Made by a program: the position numbers and the translations under genes | Origin: Novosphingobium sp. PP1Y | GTDB lineage: Bacteria > Pseudomonadota > Alphaproteobacteria > Sphingomonadales > Sphingomonadaceae | Length of the DNA stretch: 64,000 nt | Direction: 5' to 3' | Assembly: GCF_000253255.1 (NCBI RefSeq) | Contig: NC_015583.1 | Coordinates: 1,054,001-1,118,000 of the forward strand | Notes under the pieces: model-generated | Told to the model about the DNA's origin: nothing | Databases searched by the model: none | What the model saw: the letters and a program-made list of their open reading frames with translations, nothing else | Part shown: positions 22,792-31,532 of the stretch, one piece after another | Position numbering within the stretch: position 1 is the first letter of the stretch | Layout of the letters: every line of letters starts with the position of its first letter

Positions 22792-24141
22792 TTGAAGAAG
22801 ATTCTCACGATCCTGCTGGCCCTCGTGGTGATCGTCGGCCTGGCTATCGCATGGTTCGTCAATCGCACACCGGCTTCGCCTTTCGATGGTGCGGCCAGCG
22901 GCACGCCGAGTGCCGATCTGGTCAAGCGCGGCGAATACGTGGCCCGGGCGGCAGACTGCGTCGCTTGCCATGGCCTGCCGGGCAAGCCTGCGTTTACCGG
23001 CGGACTGGAGATGGCGACACCCATGGGTTCGATCTTCGCCACGAACATCACGCCCGACTTGGAGACCGGAATCGGCGCCTATTCACTGGCCGATTTCGAC
23101 CGGGCAATCCGCCAGGGCATCGCGCCGGGCGGCGAGTGGCTCTATCCGGCCATGCCCTATCCTTCCTACGCCAAGCTAAGCGACGATGACGTGAAGGCGC
23201 TCTACGCCTTTTTCATGACCGCAGTGCCGGCAACCAGGCGGGAGAACCGCCAAAGCGAAATACCCTGGCCGCTCAACATGCGTTGGCCGCTCGCGCTTTG
23301 GAAAGCCGTCTTCACGGACGGAGGAACCTACGAGAACAAGGCCGACCGCGACGCGCAGTGGAACCGGGGTGCCTATCTCGTGCAGGCTGCGGGCCATTGC
23401 GGCGCCTGTCATACCCCGCGCGGCCTTGCCATGAACGAAAAGGCGCTGGACGAAGAGAGCGACCGGTTCCTGGCCGGAGCGGTACTCGATGGCTGGTACG
23501 CTCCCAGCCTGAGAGGCGACGGCAATATAGGTCTGGGCCGGTGGAGCGAGGACGAGATCTGGCAGTTCCTCAAGACCGGTCGCAATCGCCACGCTGTCGT
23601 CTATGCTTCGATGACAGAGGCTTTCAACAATTCCCTGCAGTTCATGCGCGACGAAGACCTTCGCGCCATGGCCCATTATCTCAAGTCGTTACCGGGTAAT
23701 CCTCGCAAGGAGGGTGAGCCCTGGCAGTACGATGCTTCATCCAACCAGGCGCTGACGATTGCCAATCGCATGGATCATCCCGGCGCGCAGACCTACATGG
23801 CCAAGTGCAGCTTCTGCCATGGCGCCGATGGACGAGGGCAGGGCCAATGGATACCGCCCTTGGCAGGCTCGGCTTCGGCGATGACGAGCGACGGTGCGCC
23901 TTCGGCGATCAACATCACGCTCAACGGATCGCAGAGGGTGGTGGCTCAAGGCGTTCCCGATGCCTACCGCATGCCACCCTACCGCAACCAGTTGTCCGAC
24001 AGCGAGATCGCCGATGCGCTCAGCTTCGTGCGCACGGCCTGGGGCAATCGCGGAGGGACGGTTTCGCCCGATGATGTAGCTGACTTGCGCAAGCGCACCG
24101 ATCCCGCCAGCAGCCAGGTGATCATCCTGCAGATGCGCTGA
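22792..24141 (+). CDS. Membrane-anchored triheme cytochrome c
   Basis: A 449-aa electron acceptor with an N-terminal uncleaved helix (ILTILLALVVIVGLAIAWFV) and three heme-binding motifs: CVACH at 56-60, CGACH at 203-207 and CSFCH at 339-343. Likely distal Met ligands are in each domain. The architecture matches the cytochrome subunit of three-component aldehyde dehydrogenases and nicotinate-type hydroxylases, moving electrons from the molybdenum enzyme to the respiratory chain on the periplasmic face. Start is TTG 22792 with GGA 8 nt upstream; no ATG fits the helix start better. Last gene of the three-gene unit; a strong terminator follows. Confidence 0.92.
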   Translation: MKKILTILLALVVIVGLAIAWFVNRTPASPFDGAASGTPSADLVKRGEYVARAADCVACHGLPGKPAFTGGLEMATPMGSIFATNITPDLETGIGAYSLADFDRAIRQGIAPGGEWLYPAMPYPSYAKLSDDDVKALYAFFMTAVPATRRENRQSEIPWPLNMRWPLALWKAVFTDGGTYENKADRDAQWNRGAYLVQAAGHCGACHTPRGLAMNEKALDEESDRFLAGAVLDGWYAPSLRGDGNIGLGRWSEDEIWQFLKTGRNRHAVVYASMTEAFNNSLQFMRDEDLRAMAHYLKSLPGNPRKEGEPWQYDASSNQALTIANRMDHPGAQTYMAKCSFCHGADGRGQGQWIPPLAGSASAMTSDGAPSAINITLNGSQRVVAQGVPDAYRMPPYRNQLSDSEIADALSFVRTAWGNRGGTVSPDDVADLRKRTDPASSQVIILQMR

Positions 24142-24165
24142 AAGCCGAATGCCGGAAATAAGGAG

Positions 24166-24191
24166 AAGGGGGCATGGATGCATGCCCCCTT
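24166..24191. terminator. Bidirectional terminator between converging genes
   Basis: Perfect 11-bp stem AAGGGGGCATG / CATGCCCCCTT around a GATG loop, between the ends of the cytochrome gene (plus) and the autotransporter gene (minus). The terminal A/T pairs give a short U-run on both strands, so it can serve both transcripts. Confidence 0.8.
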
Positions 24192-24221
24192 CGTTGTTTC
24201 GGGATCAGCAGACGGGGCGGC

Positions 24222-27200
24222 CTACCAGGCCACCTTCACGCTGCCGCGCAAGGCCAGGTTGACATGGTCATGACGATCTTCGGCCGACAGTTCGCCGCCC
24301 AGTACGAAACCGGCCGATCCGCCAAAGGCGCGAAGGCGGGCGAACCAGCCTCCGGTGGCCTTCTCACCGTCGAGCGAGAACGGGGTGCCGTCCTCGAAGT
24401 GGGCCGTCGTCGTTCCCAGGCCGCCGCTCAGGATCTCGCGCCAGCCGCCTTCGGTCTCGATGCGGAACCAGTTTTCGTCGCGTGCGCCCATGCCCATGAG
24501 GTCGGCGCCGAGCGTGAGGCCGCCATTGAGGCCAAGCTCGTCGCTCTTGCGTGAACTGACCGTCAGGTCGAGCGCTTCGCCGCCGCCGGCCTCGGTGTAG
24601 CCGCCTTCCTTGAGGCGGACGTAGTCGACGGTAACCGCCGGACGGAAATAGAGATAGCGGCTGCCACCCTCGGCCGACGCGCCTGCCGAGAACGTGACGA
24701 AGTTGCCGTTCCAGTCTCCCTCGATCTTGCGCTTTACGTCTTCCTGGCCGGCCACGCCGACGAAGTTGCGGGTGCTGTCGAAGTCGGCATGGCCATAAGA
24801 TGCGCGGGTGAAGCCGCTGAACGCGCCCCAGTTGCCGCGCCAGTGCGCCGCCAGTTCATAGGAACCGGACTTGACCTCGCTTGCCGCACCGTTGGTGTGA
24901 CGGTTCCACAGATAGGCGGCGGTCGCACCGAAGCGGCCGATGCCGGTTTCGTACTCACCGGTCAGCGACCAGGCATAGCCGTTGAGATCGTAGGCCGCAC
25001 TGCCTGCGGTGTCCTTGTCGCTACCCCAGAAGGCCAGGTTGACGTTTACGCTGATCGGGCCGCTGGCAACCAGCGGACCTTGCGGGTCCATCAGTTGCCG
25101 TCCGATGGTCCGCGCACCCAGGCTGATCCCTTCGAAGGATCCTCCTGCATGGTCTGGCAGCATCATGCCGACCGTCTGGCGGAAAAGGTCGCCATCGGCG
25201 ATGCCGAGGAATACGTCCTCAACTTCCTGATCGCGTCCGAGTGCCGCAAAGACTGCGTCGTAGGCGGATGACTGCGAACGGTTCAGGCCAAGCTCCTGCT
25301 TGGAGCGGCGGGCGACGTCGACAACGATGGTGTTCGCTGCTGCATCCTCGTCGAGCGAGGCCTTGAACATGAAGGGGACAAGGTCGGTGGCGGTTTCAAG
25401 TCCGTCCAGGCCCTCGATTGCCCCGGCGGTGAGCACCTGGTAGCTGCCTTCGGCAGTCGACACGTCGGCAAGGCGGATGGAAAGCTTCGCGCCTTCCTCG
25501 AAGGAGGCCGTACCGGCAACGGTGTAGGCACTTCCCAATCCGGCTTCCTTGTTGAGCGTGACAGCCAGCACACCGTCCTTGCCCACGTCTAGCGAGCCGA
25601 TCTGCGTGGGCGTGCGCACGTCCAGCAGGCCGCCCTGAACGCTGACTGCAAGGTTCCCCGCATTGGCGAAGCTGCCCGAGAAGCGCGAGGTGCCGGCAAG
25701 CGTGAGGACATCGGCGCCCCCGCCGAAATCGACGGTGCCCAGGAATGTGGAGCTGCCGGCCAGGCTCATCGTGTCGCTTCCGCCGCCGAAGGCAACATTG
25801 CCGGTCTGCGCGGCGTCTCCCGAAAGCGCCATCGTATTGCTGCCGGTGCCGAAGGAAACGTTTCCGTTCAGCGAACCATCCGCCAGTTCGAAGCGATCGT
25901 CGCCGCTTCCCAGCTTGACGTCGCCCACGATCGAAGGCGCATCATAACCCGATGCGACCTGCGTCTGCTTCACCGTCACGCCGCTCGTTGCGGAGGACAG
26001 GTCGATGGCGATGTTGCGGCCGGAATCGGCCTTGGCACCGCTGGCCACGATACTGCCGCTGTTCTCGACAAGTGTGACCGTGCCGCTCTTGTCGACAATA
26101 GCGCTGGCCGAGCCGTTCTCACCTGCCGCCGTTGCCTTGATCGCTCCGCTGTTGCGGATGGTGGGGAGGCTGGCGCCTTCGGCGATGTGAATGGCGGTGG
26201 TTTGCGCATCCGCGGCATTGCCGCCGCTTGCCGCGACACTGCCGGAGATGCGCAGCTGCGGAGTCGAAGTGCCAGCGCCGATGCTCAAGGCCGTCGCATT
26301 GCCGCCATTGGACACGGCTGCAATGCCACCGGAAATGCCGATGCCATTGGCGATCGTGACCGCGCCGCCGCGTCCCCCGATGGCCAGGCCGGTGGCATCG
26401 ACGCCGGAATAGAGGCCGCGACCTTCGACAGTGCCCTCGATCTGCAGGCCGTACTGGCTCGCCGTACCCGAGACGGGGCCGATGGCAATGTCACGGTCAG
26501 CCGCGCCGAGGACCATGGCCGGTGCCTCGCCGTAGGAAACGATTTTGGCGGAGCCTTCCTTTGCATCCTCGATCCCGTCGCCGTCCTCGTCGGCATTGTC
26601 GGGGTCGGAGTTCTTGGGCGCCACGGCAAGGACGATGCCGCCTGAGACATTGCCCTCGATTACGAGCGCCGATCCGCCTTGAAGCAGGTCATCCGCGTCG
26701 AGCTTGGAGGTATCCGAAGGCACGGTGGTGTAACGGTAGCCGGTCGAGGCTACGGTCCCCTGGACAACCATCGCGCCATCGACGTCGCCACCGAAGTGCG
26801 CGCCGACCGAATCCTCGCCCTGGACCGATACGGAGCCGGCCAATCGCACATTGCCGCCGATGTCGCCCGCTTCGATGCCGGTAGCGCGGTCGCCCAGCAC
26901 CGTCGTTTGCCCATCATGCACGAAATCCCCGGTCAGTGGCCCGCCCAGCGCGATACCCGCAGAATCGTTGCCTTCGACCACGATCTTGCCGCTGTTGACG
27001 ATCTTGCCGGTATGGGCGCCCGTGGTGCGGATGCCGTAGCGGTTGGAGCCGAGCGCGAAGGGGCCGTCAAGGTCGCCGTCCTTGTCCTCATCGGTCGGTT
27101 CATAAGGTTCGTCGATGGTGATCGTGCCGGAATTGACAATGTCGCCACTGGTTCCGGCCGATGCGGCAATACCGACCGCGCCGCTCGCATTGCTGACGCT

Positions 27201-27437
27201 GATCGCGCCGGCATTGGTCACCTTGTAGTCGCTGTCCATCGTCACGGCGGTGCCCGCGGTCAGGACGACCGAGCCGTCCTTGGTGATGTTGATCGCATCG
27301 GCGGCGCCGTTCTTGATCGTCGAGGTACGCAGCGGCGAGGTTTTCTTGGTGGTAACGTCCTCGGCATGGGCGGCCGTGGTCTGGGCCGCCGCGGCAAGAG
27401 CAAGCAGTGCAGTAGAGGCAAGCAGGTAGCGCGACAT
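24222..27437 (-). CDS. Type V autotransporter with Asp-rich repeats
   Basis: A 1071-aa autotransporter: signal peptide (cut near AHA-ED, residue ~26), a long passenger of repeated short beta-helix units (NSGTITI, NSGKIVV, NGGNATALS...), a linker and a C-terminal translocator barrel (~residues 790-1071) ending VKVAW. The passenger contains two calcium-loop-like stretches, DEDKDGDLDG (~116) and DPDNADEDGDGIED (~285), resembling thrombospondin type-3 repeats. AAGGGA lies 6 nt before the ATG. It is 69 bp downstream of the STN receptor and co-directional, so it is probably the last gene of the sigma-FecR-receptor operon. No protease or lipase motif is seen; adhesion or surface display is the default guess. 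Confidence 0.88.
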   Translation of the reverse strand: MSRYLLASTALLALAAAAQTTAAHAEDVTTKKTSPLRTSTIKNGAADAINITKDGSVVLTAGTAVTMDSDYKVTNAGAISVSNASGAVGIAASAGTSGDIVNSGTITIDEPYEPTDEDKDGDLDGPFALGSNRYGIRTTGAHTGKIVNSGKIVVEGNDSAGIALGGPLTGDFVHDGQTTVLGDRATGIEAGDIGGNVRLAGSVSVQGEDSVGAHFGGDVDGAMVVQGTVASTGYRYTTVPSDTSKLDADDLLQGGSALVIEGNVSGGIVLAVAPKNSDPDNADEDGDGIEDAKEGSAKIVSYGEAPAMVLGAADRDIAIGPVSGTASQYGLQIEGTVEGRGLYSGVDATGLAIGGRGGAVTIANGIGISGGIAAVSNGGNATALSIGAGTSTPQLRISGSVAASGGNAADAQTTAIHIAEGASLPTIRNSGAIKATAAGENGSASAIVDKSGTVTLVENSGSIVASGAKADSGRNIAIDLSSATSGVTVKQTQVASGYDAPSIVGDVKLGSGDDRFELADGSLNGNVSFGTGSNTMALSGDAAQTGNVAFGGGSDTMSLAGSSTFLGTVDFGGGADVLTLAGTSRFSGSFANAGNLAVSVQGGLLDVRTPTQIGSLDVGKDGVLAVTLNKEAGLGSAYTVAGTASFEEGAKLSIRLADVSTAEGSYQVLTAGAIEGLDGLETATDLVPFMFKASLDEDAAANTIVVDVARRSKQELGLNRSQSSAYDAVFAALGRDQEVEDVFLGIADGDLFRQTVGMMLPDHAGGSFEGISLGARTIGRQLMDPQGPLVASGPISVNVNLAFWGSDKDTAGSAAYDLNGYAWSLTGEYETGIGRFGATAAYLWNRHTNGAASEVKSGSYELAAHWRGNWGAFSGFTRASYGHADFDSTRNFVGVAGQEDVKRKIEGDWNGNFVTFSAGASAEGGSRYLYFRPAVTVDYVRLKEGGYTEAGGGEALDLTVSSRKSDELGLNGGLTLGADLMGMGARDENWFRIETEGGWREILSGGLGTTTAHFEDGTPFSLDGEKATGGWFARLRAFGGSAGFVLGGELSAEDRHDHVNLALRGSVKVAW

Positions 27438-27506
27438 CTCAATCCCTTCAGGTCGGTTTCGACCCTTGAGACGGAGACCTTCGCGGCCAACCTTGAAGAA
27501 ATTTTC

Positions 27507-29855
27507 TTAGAAACGGGTATCTACGCCCACGCGCAGGGTTCGCGGGCGCAGCGGCGTGACCTGTTCGCGCCCGATGCCGAAGGGCGTTCCCAGCGAAAAC
27601 CGGTTGCCGCGCGAATTGGCGATGTTGGTCAGCCCGACCGTCACGCCGAGCCTGTCGGTGCCCAGCCGCAGGCTCGCGCCGCTGTCGAGATAGTCGCCCT
27701 GCGGTGCGCCCAGTTCAGGACCGATCCCGAGGCGCGATCGGCCCACGTAGCTTGCCCAGCCATTGCCGGTGAACCGTAGGCCGTGCCCGACTTCGCGTTC
27801 CCAGGTCACGCCCACCCGTCCGGCAACATGGGCAATGTTGGGCACCTGCATTGAGCGCGCGGCGAGGAACAACGGCGGAGTGTCGACCTTGCTGCGGTTC
27901 CAGGTCACACCGGCTTCCACGCGCAGACCCGGGGTCAGCGCGACGCCGCCCGATACGCTGGCCGACCAGACGCGGCCGTCGCCGATATTGGCGGTGCTGG
28001 GCAGGCCGGAGCCATCGATGAAGTCCGCCTGGATGTCCTGCCAGCGCGTATAGGAAAGGCTAAGCGCCAGATCGAAGGGGCCTGTGCCCGCGCGGCCGTG
28101 GCGGGCGCCAAACTCGAATGTCTCGGTCCGGTCGTTGCGGAAGCGGCGGACGAACTCGCTCTCGATGGCGAAGCCGCCCGGACGGAAGCCCTCCTGGTAG
28201 CGCATGTACAGCGCCGTCCCGGGCGCAACTTCGGCGTGAAGCGCAAGGGAAGGCAGGAACGTCTCGAGCGAGCGCTTCGCAGTGACCTGGGCAAGCGCCA
28301 TGGCCAGTTCGCGCGAGACGTCCTCTCCCGAGCCGCCGAGGCGCGAGTAGGTGAAGCGCCCACCGGCCGTGGCCACGAGGCCTTGCATGATCCGCAGGCT
28401 TGCTTCGCCATACAGGGTCGCTTCATCGATGGTGTTGCGCACGCCTGTCGTGGAACTGCGCAGCAATTCGCTTTCGAAGCGGCGTTTGAGGACCGTTGCA
28501 TTATGGGTGAAGCTGGTGCCCACCAGCCAGCTTATGCCATGCCTTTCGGGCATCCAGATGCGCGTCTCATTGGCGATCATGCGTGTCCGGTTGGCCTGCT
28601 CGAACAGGCGCGGCGCGCCTTCGGGCAGGCTGGCGTCGTAGCGTTCTCTCAGTCGCTGCCGCACGAGGCCGGTGGTGGAGCGCAGGCGCAAGTCGCCGAT
28701 GCGGCCGGAAAGCACGAACTGACCCATCGCATAGTCTGCGTCGGAACCTTCGGTGACTCGGGCGGAGCTTTCCAGCGAGGGGCCGTTGCGATCGGCATAC
28801 TGGCTGTCCGCCGCATCGGTCGTCTGGCCAAGCGCGATAAGATCGACGGACCATCCGGGCGAAATCTCGAAGCGGGCGCTGATCCGTCCACCGAGAATGT
28901 CGGTGCGATTGACATTGTTTCGGCCCAGGACCGGCTTGTCGATATAGCCGCCCTGTTGCACGGCATCGAGCGTCGCGCGCAAGGCCGCACTCTCGCCGCG
29001 GAGTGGCAGATTGACCGTCGCGCTGGCATCACCGCCGAAATCCCCGCCCTGCGTCAACGAACCGCCTAGAGTGCCGGAAAGCGTGGCCGCTCTCATAACC
29101 GGGGCATTGGGCACGATGCGGATGATGCCGCCCAGCGATCCTGCGCCGTAAAGGGTGCCCTGTGGGCCTTCGAGGACTTCCACGCGCGCCATGTCGGAGA
29201 GGCGCAAGTCGGGGTCGGGCGCATTGTAGGCGAGCCGCAGGTCGCCAAGGTACTGGCCGACCGTCGCCTGGGTCGGTCCGGTGAAGCTGGAATCGGCAAT
29301 GCCGCGAATGAACAACTTGTTGCGCCCGCTGCCCAGGTGGGTGGAGGTCACGGTTGCAAGGCGCTGCGTGATCTTTTCCGTACCGCCTATACCTCCGGCT
29401 TCAAGCGCCTCGCCGTCGAGGATCGCAACTTGCCCCGGCACCTGATCGATGCGCAAGTCGCGCTTGGAGGCGATGACCACGATCGGTTCGGGCGGGGCGA
29501 TCCGCTGCGGTGCGGCGATGGGGAGCGACGTCCAGGCCGAAGTTGCGGACTTTCGGCTTGGCTTCGGCGCTGCTTCGAGGCGCCATGCAGAGGGCGCAAC
29601 TTCGACAGCATGAGCGCCAGCAGCGCGTGCCAATCGCCGAACGGCCTCGTCCGCCTTCATGCGTCCGCGCATGGAGGAGATGGATCTGCGGGCGATCTCC
29701 GGATCGGCAACGACGATGCTGGTCCCGGTCTGCCTGGCGAGGTCGCCGACCGCATCGCCCACGTTCCCGGCGCGCGTCGACACCATGGCTTCACGCGCCA
29801 GCGCCGGGGCGGGCAGAGCCAGAATGGCCGCCAGAAGCCAAGTCTCAGCCTTCAC
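27507..29855 (-). CDS. TonB-dependent receptor with STN domain (paralogue)
   Basis: A 782-aa receptor: signal peptide (ALPAPALA), STN domain at ~25-95 (GNVGDAVGDLARQTGTSIVV...), TonB-box-like PIVVIASK, plug with GSGRNKLFIRGIADSSFTG and VEVLEGPQGTLYGAGSLGG, and a barrel ending in ...RVGVDTRF. The plug is clearly similar to that of the receptor at 10945-13308, so the two systems are paralogous. Start is GTG 29855, 2 nt after fecR. The substrate cannot be told from sequence. Confidence 0.92.
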   Translation of the reverse strand: MKAETWLLAAILALPAPALAREAMVSTRAGNVGDAVGDLARQTGTSIVVADPEIARRSISSMRGRMKADEAVRRLARAAGAHAVEVAPSAWRLEAAPKPSRKSATSAWTSLPIAAPQRIAPPEPIVVIASKRDLRIDQVPGQVAILDGEALEAGGIGGTEKITQRLATVTSTHLGSGRNKLFIRGIADSSFTGPTQATVGQYLGDLRLAYNAPDPDLRLSDMARVEVLEGPQGTLYGAGSLGGIIRIVPNAPVMRAATLSGTLGGSLTQGGDFGGDASATVNLPLRGESAALRATLDAVQQGGYIDKPVLGRNNVNRTDILGGRISARFEISPGWSVDLIALGQTTDAADSQYADRNGPSLESSARVTEGSDADYAMGQFVLSGRIGDLRLRSTTGLVRQRLRERYDASLPEGAPRLFEQANRTRMIANETRIWMPERHGISWLVGTSFTHNATVLKRRFESELLRSSTTGVRNTIDEATLYGEASLRIMQGLVATAGGRFTYSRLGGSGEDVSRELAMALAQVTAKRSLETFLPSLALHAEVAPGTALYMRYQEGFRPGGFAIESEFVRRFRNDRTETFEFGARHGRAGTGPFDLALSLSYTRWQDIQADFIDGSGLPSTANIGDGRVWSASVSGGVALTPGLRVEAGVTWNRSKVDTPPLFLAARSMQVPNIAHVAGRVGVTWEREVGHGLRFTGNGWASYVGRSRLGIGPELGAPQGDYLDSGASLRLGTDRLGVTVGLTNIANSRGNRFSLGTPFGIGREQVTPLRPRTLRVGVDTRF

Positions 29856-29857
29856 GT

Positions 29858-30805
29858 TCAGCGTTCGCCGATTATCCAGCGATCGCCTTCCTGGCGCACG
29901 TCGAGACCGAGCAGAGCGGCCAGCGAGCGGGGGTCCTTGCGGATGGGATCAAGGCGCAGGGAACCCGAAACCGATCCGGGCGATGACCCGGGGGCAGCGG
30001 CAAAGGCAATACCGGTGCTGTTCGTCAGATCCATGGCTACCTGCTCAAGCGATGCGGCACTGAAGGTTAGCCGGCCTTCACGCCATTCGCCAACCTGATC
30101 GGGCGAGATGGCCTCCAGCGTGATCCGACCGTCCTGCCCATTCTTGCGCAGGATCTGGCCGGGCGAAATGCGCTGGTTCTGGTCCTTGGGATTGAACTGC
30201 ACCGCGCCTTCCGACACGGCGACGCTCATATCCGCACCGCGGTGGCGCACGTCGAAAATCGTGCCGACATCGACCAGCGTGTCGTCTCCCACCTCGAGGT
30301 GGAAGGGCCGCTGCGCATCGTGACGGATGGTGAATAGGGCCTGTCCCTTTGCCAGATGGGCATAGCGCGGATCGTCGCGGTCGAGTTCGATGATCGTTTC
30401 GCCGGCCAGATCGATCTGACTGCCGGGATCGAGTGCGACTGTCCGCATCGCGCCTGGCGCGACTTCGATGCGGTAGAGGTCGCGCGAGTTCGCCTGCCAG
30501 AGAGTGAATCCGCCGACAAGCGCCAGCGAGGCAGCGAGCGCGCCGCCGATCCAGCGGCGCCGGGTGGTGCGCAAGGTCGCAGCGTCCGGTTGTGCAGCCG
30601 CCAGTCCATCGTCGTTCGCCGCACCCGCGCCGATCACCAGCTGCGATGCGTCGGCGACGGCGGCGGCGATAGCGTCATAGGCATGGCCATGGGCGGGATC
30701 GGCCTCCAGCCACAGGGTGAAGGCCTCCCAATCCTCGAACTGCGGGTCACCGGCCCGCACTGCCCATTCGAGGGCTTGCTGCCGGATCGTCTCGTCAAAC
30801 GTCAT
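29858..30805 (-). CDS. FecR-family regulator
   Basis: A 315-aa FecR: N-terminal cytoplasmic segment (ALEWAVRAGDPQFEDWEAFTLWLEADPAH), one transmembrane helix near residue 85-105 (GGALAASLALVGGFTLW), and the periplasmic FecR domain (RTVALDPGSQIDLAGETII ... VDVGTIFDVRHRG ... VAVSEGAVQFN) with a C-terminal STN-like region. ATG 30805 has GAGGAGGG upstream, which settles the start against the longer frame to 30847. It lies between the sigma factor (38 bp gap) and the receptor (2 bp gap). Confidence 0.93.
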   Translation of the reverse strand: MTFDETIRQQALEWAVRAGDPQFEDWEAFTLWLEADPAHGHAYDAIAAAVADASQLVIGAGAANDDGLAAAQPDAATLRTTRRRWIGGALAASLALVGGFTLWQANSRDLYRIEVAPGAMRTVALDPGSQIDLAGETIIELDRDDPRYAHLAKGQALFTIRHDAQRPFHLEVGDDTLVDVGTIFDVRHRGADMSVAVSEGAVQFNPKDQNQRISPGQILRKNGQDGRITLEAISPDQVGEWREGRLTFSAASLEQVAMDLTNSTGIAFAAAPGSSPGSVSGSLRLDPIRKDPRSLAALLGLDVRQEGDRWIIGER

Positions 30806-30843
30806 TACGCCCTCCTCTTGCCCGGAAGACGGAGACGATGGGC

Positions 30844-31362
30844 TCAAGCCTCATCGCGGGTTTCCTTCCATTCGCTGATCGCCCGATAGGCCCCGCGCAG
30901 ATCGCTCTCCACGGTGCTGAGGCTCACGCCCAGATCCCGGGCGATGTCCTTCTGCGCCGCGCCATCGATGCGGTGCCGGCGAAATACCGTCGCCACGCGC
31001 GGGCCCAGCCCTTCGAGCATGCGCATGATCATTCCCGCCTCCTGCGCCGCGGCGACACGTTGCTCGGCAGAAGGTTCTGCCGGCGGATGGCCGGAATGCG
31101 CCTCGCTCCAGTCGCGCTCGCGCTTCTCGGCCTGTCGGCGCGAGCGGTAGCGGTCGATCATCAGCAGGTCGGCGGTGCGGTAAAGATAGGATAGGGGCGA
31201 TGCGACGGGACCGGGGCGGCTCGACGAGAGCTTCACCCAGATTTCCTGCACGATATCCTCGGCCGCATCACCTGCCCCGCGCGCGCGCAAGAAGTTCAGC
31301 AGCTTCTCCCTGTTTTCCAGGAATGCCGATTCAAGACCCGAACGGAAAGGTTGCGAAGTCAC
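30844..31362 (-). CDS. FecI-like ECF sigma factor
   Basis: A 172-aa ECF sigma factor with region 2 (GDAAEDIVQEIWVKLSSS ... PLSYLYRTADLLMIDRYRSR) and region 4 (GLGPRVATVFRRHRIDGAAQ then KDIARDLGVSLSTVESDLRGAY). It starts at GTG 31362 and is the first gene of the operon sigma-fecR-receptor-autotransporter. It probably activates this operon when the receptor is occupied. Confidence 0.92.
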   Translation of the reverse strand: MTSQPFRSGLESAFLENREKLLNFLRARGAGDAAEDIVQEIWVKLSSSRPGPVASPLSYLYRTADLLMIDRYRSRRQAEKRERDWSEAHSGHPPAEPSAEQRVAAAQEAGMIMRMLEGLGPRVATVFRRHRIDGAAQKDIARDLGVSLSTVESDLRGAYRAISEWKETRDEA

Positions 31363-31488
31363 ATACAGCCGGAATGATTCTGGTTCTTGCGAGCCAGATA
31401 GACTGCCTGTTCCTCAAGGGAAAGGGGCCGACCGCGATCAATTGATCGCGGCCGGCGGATTGGCGGGCGGGTGCATGGGCTTGTCTGG

Positions 31489-31524
31489 GCGCGCTGCCCG
31501 GTCCCGGCTCTGCGGACAGCGCGC
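31489..31524 (-). terminator. Hairpin(s) after the arylsulfatase gene
   Basis: GCGCGCTG (31489-31496) pairs with CAGCGCGC (31517-31524) a few bases past the arylsulfatase stop. A second element, the perfect 20-bp palindrome CCGCGATCAATTGATCGCGG, is at 31432-31451. Together they would separate the arylsulfatase transcript from the sigma factor promoter, though neither has a good U-tract. Confidence 0.45.
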
Positions 31525-31532
31525 GCAAGTCT

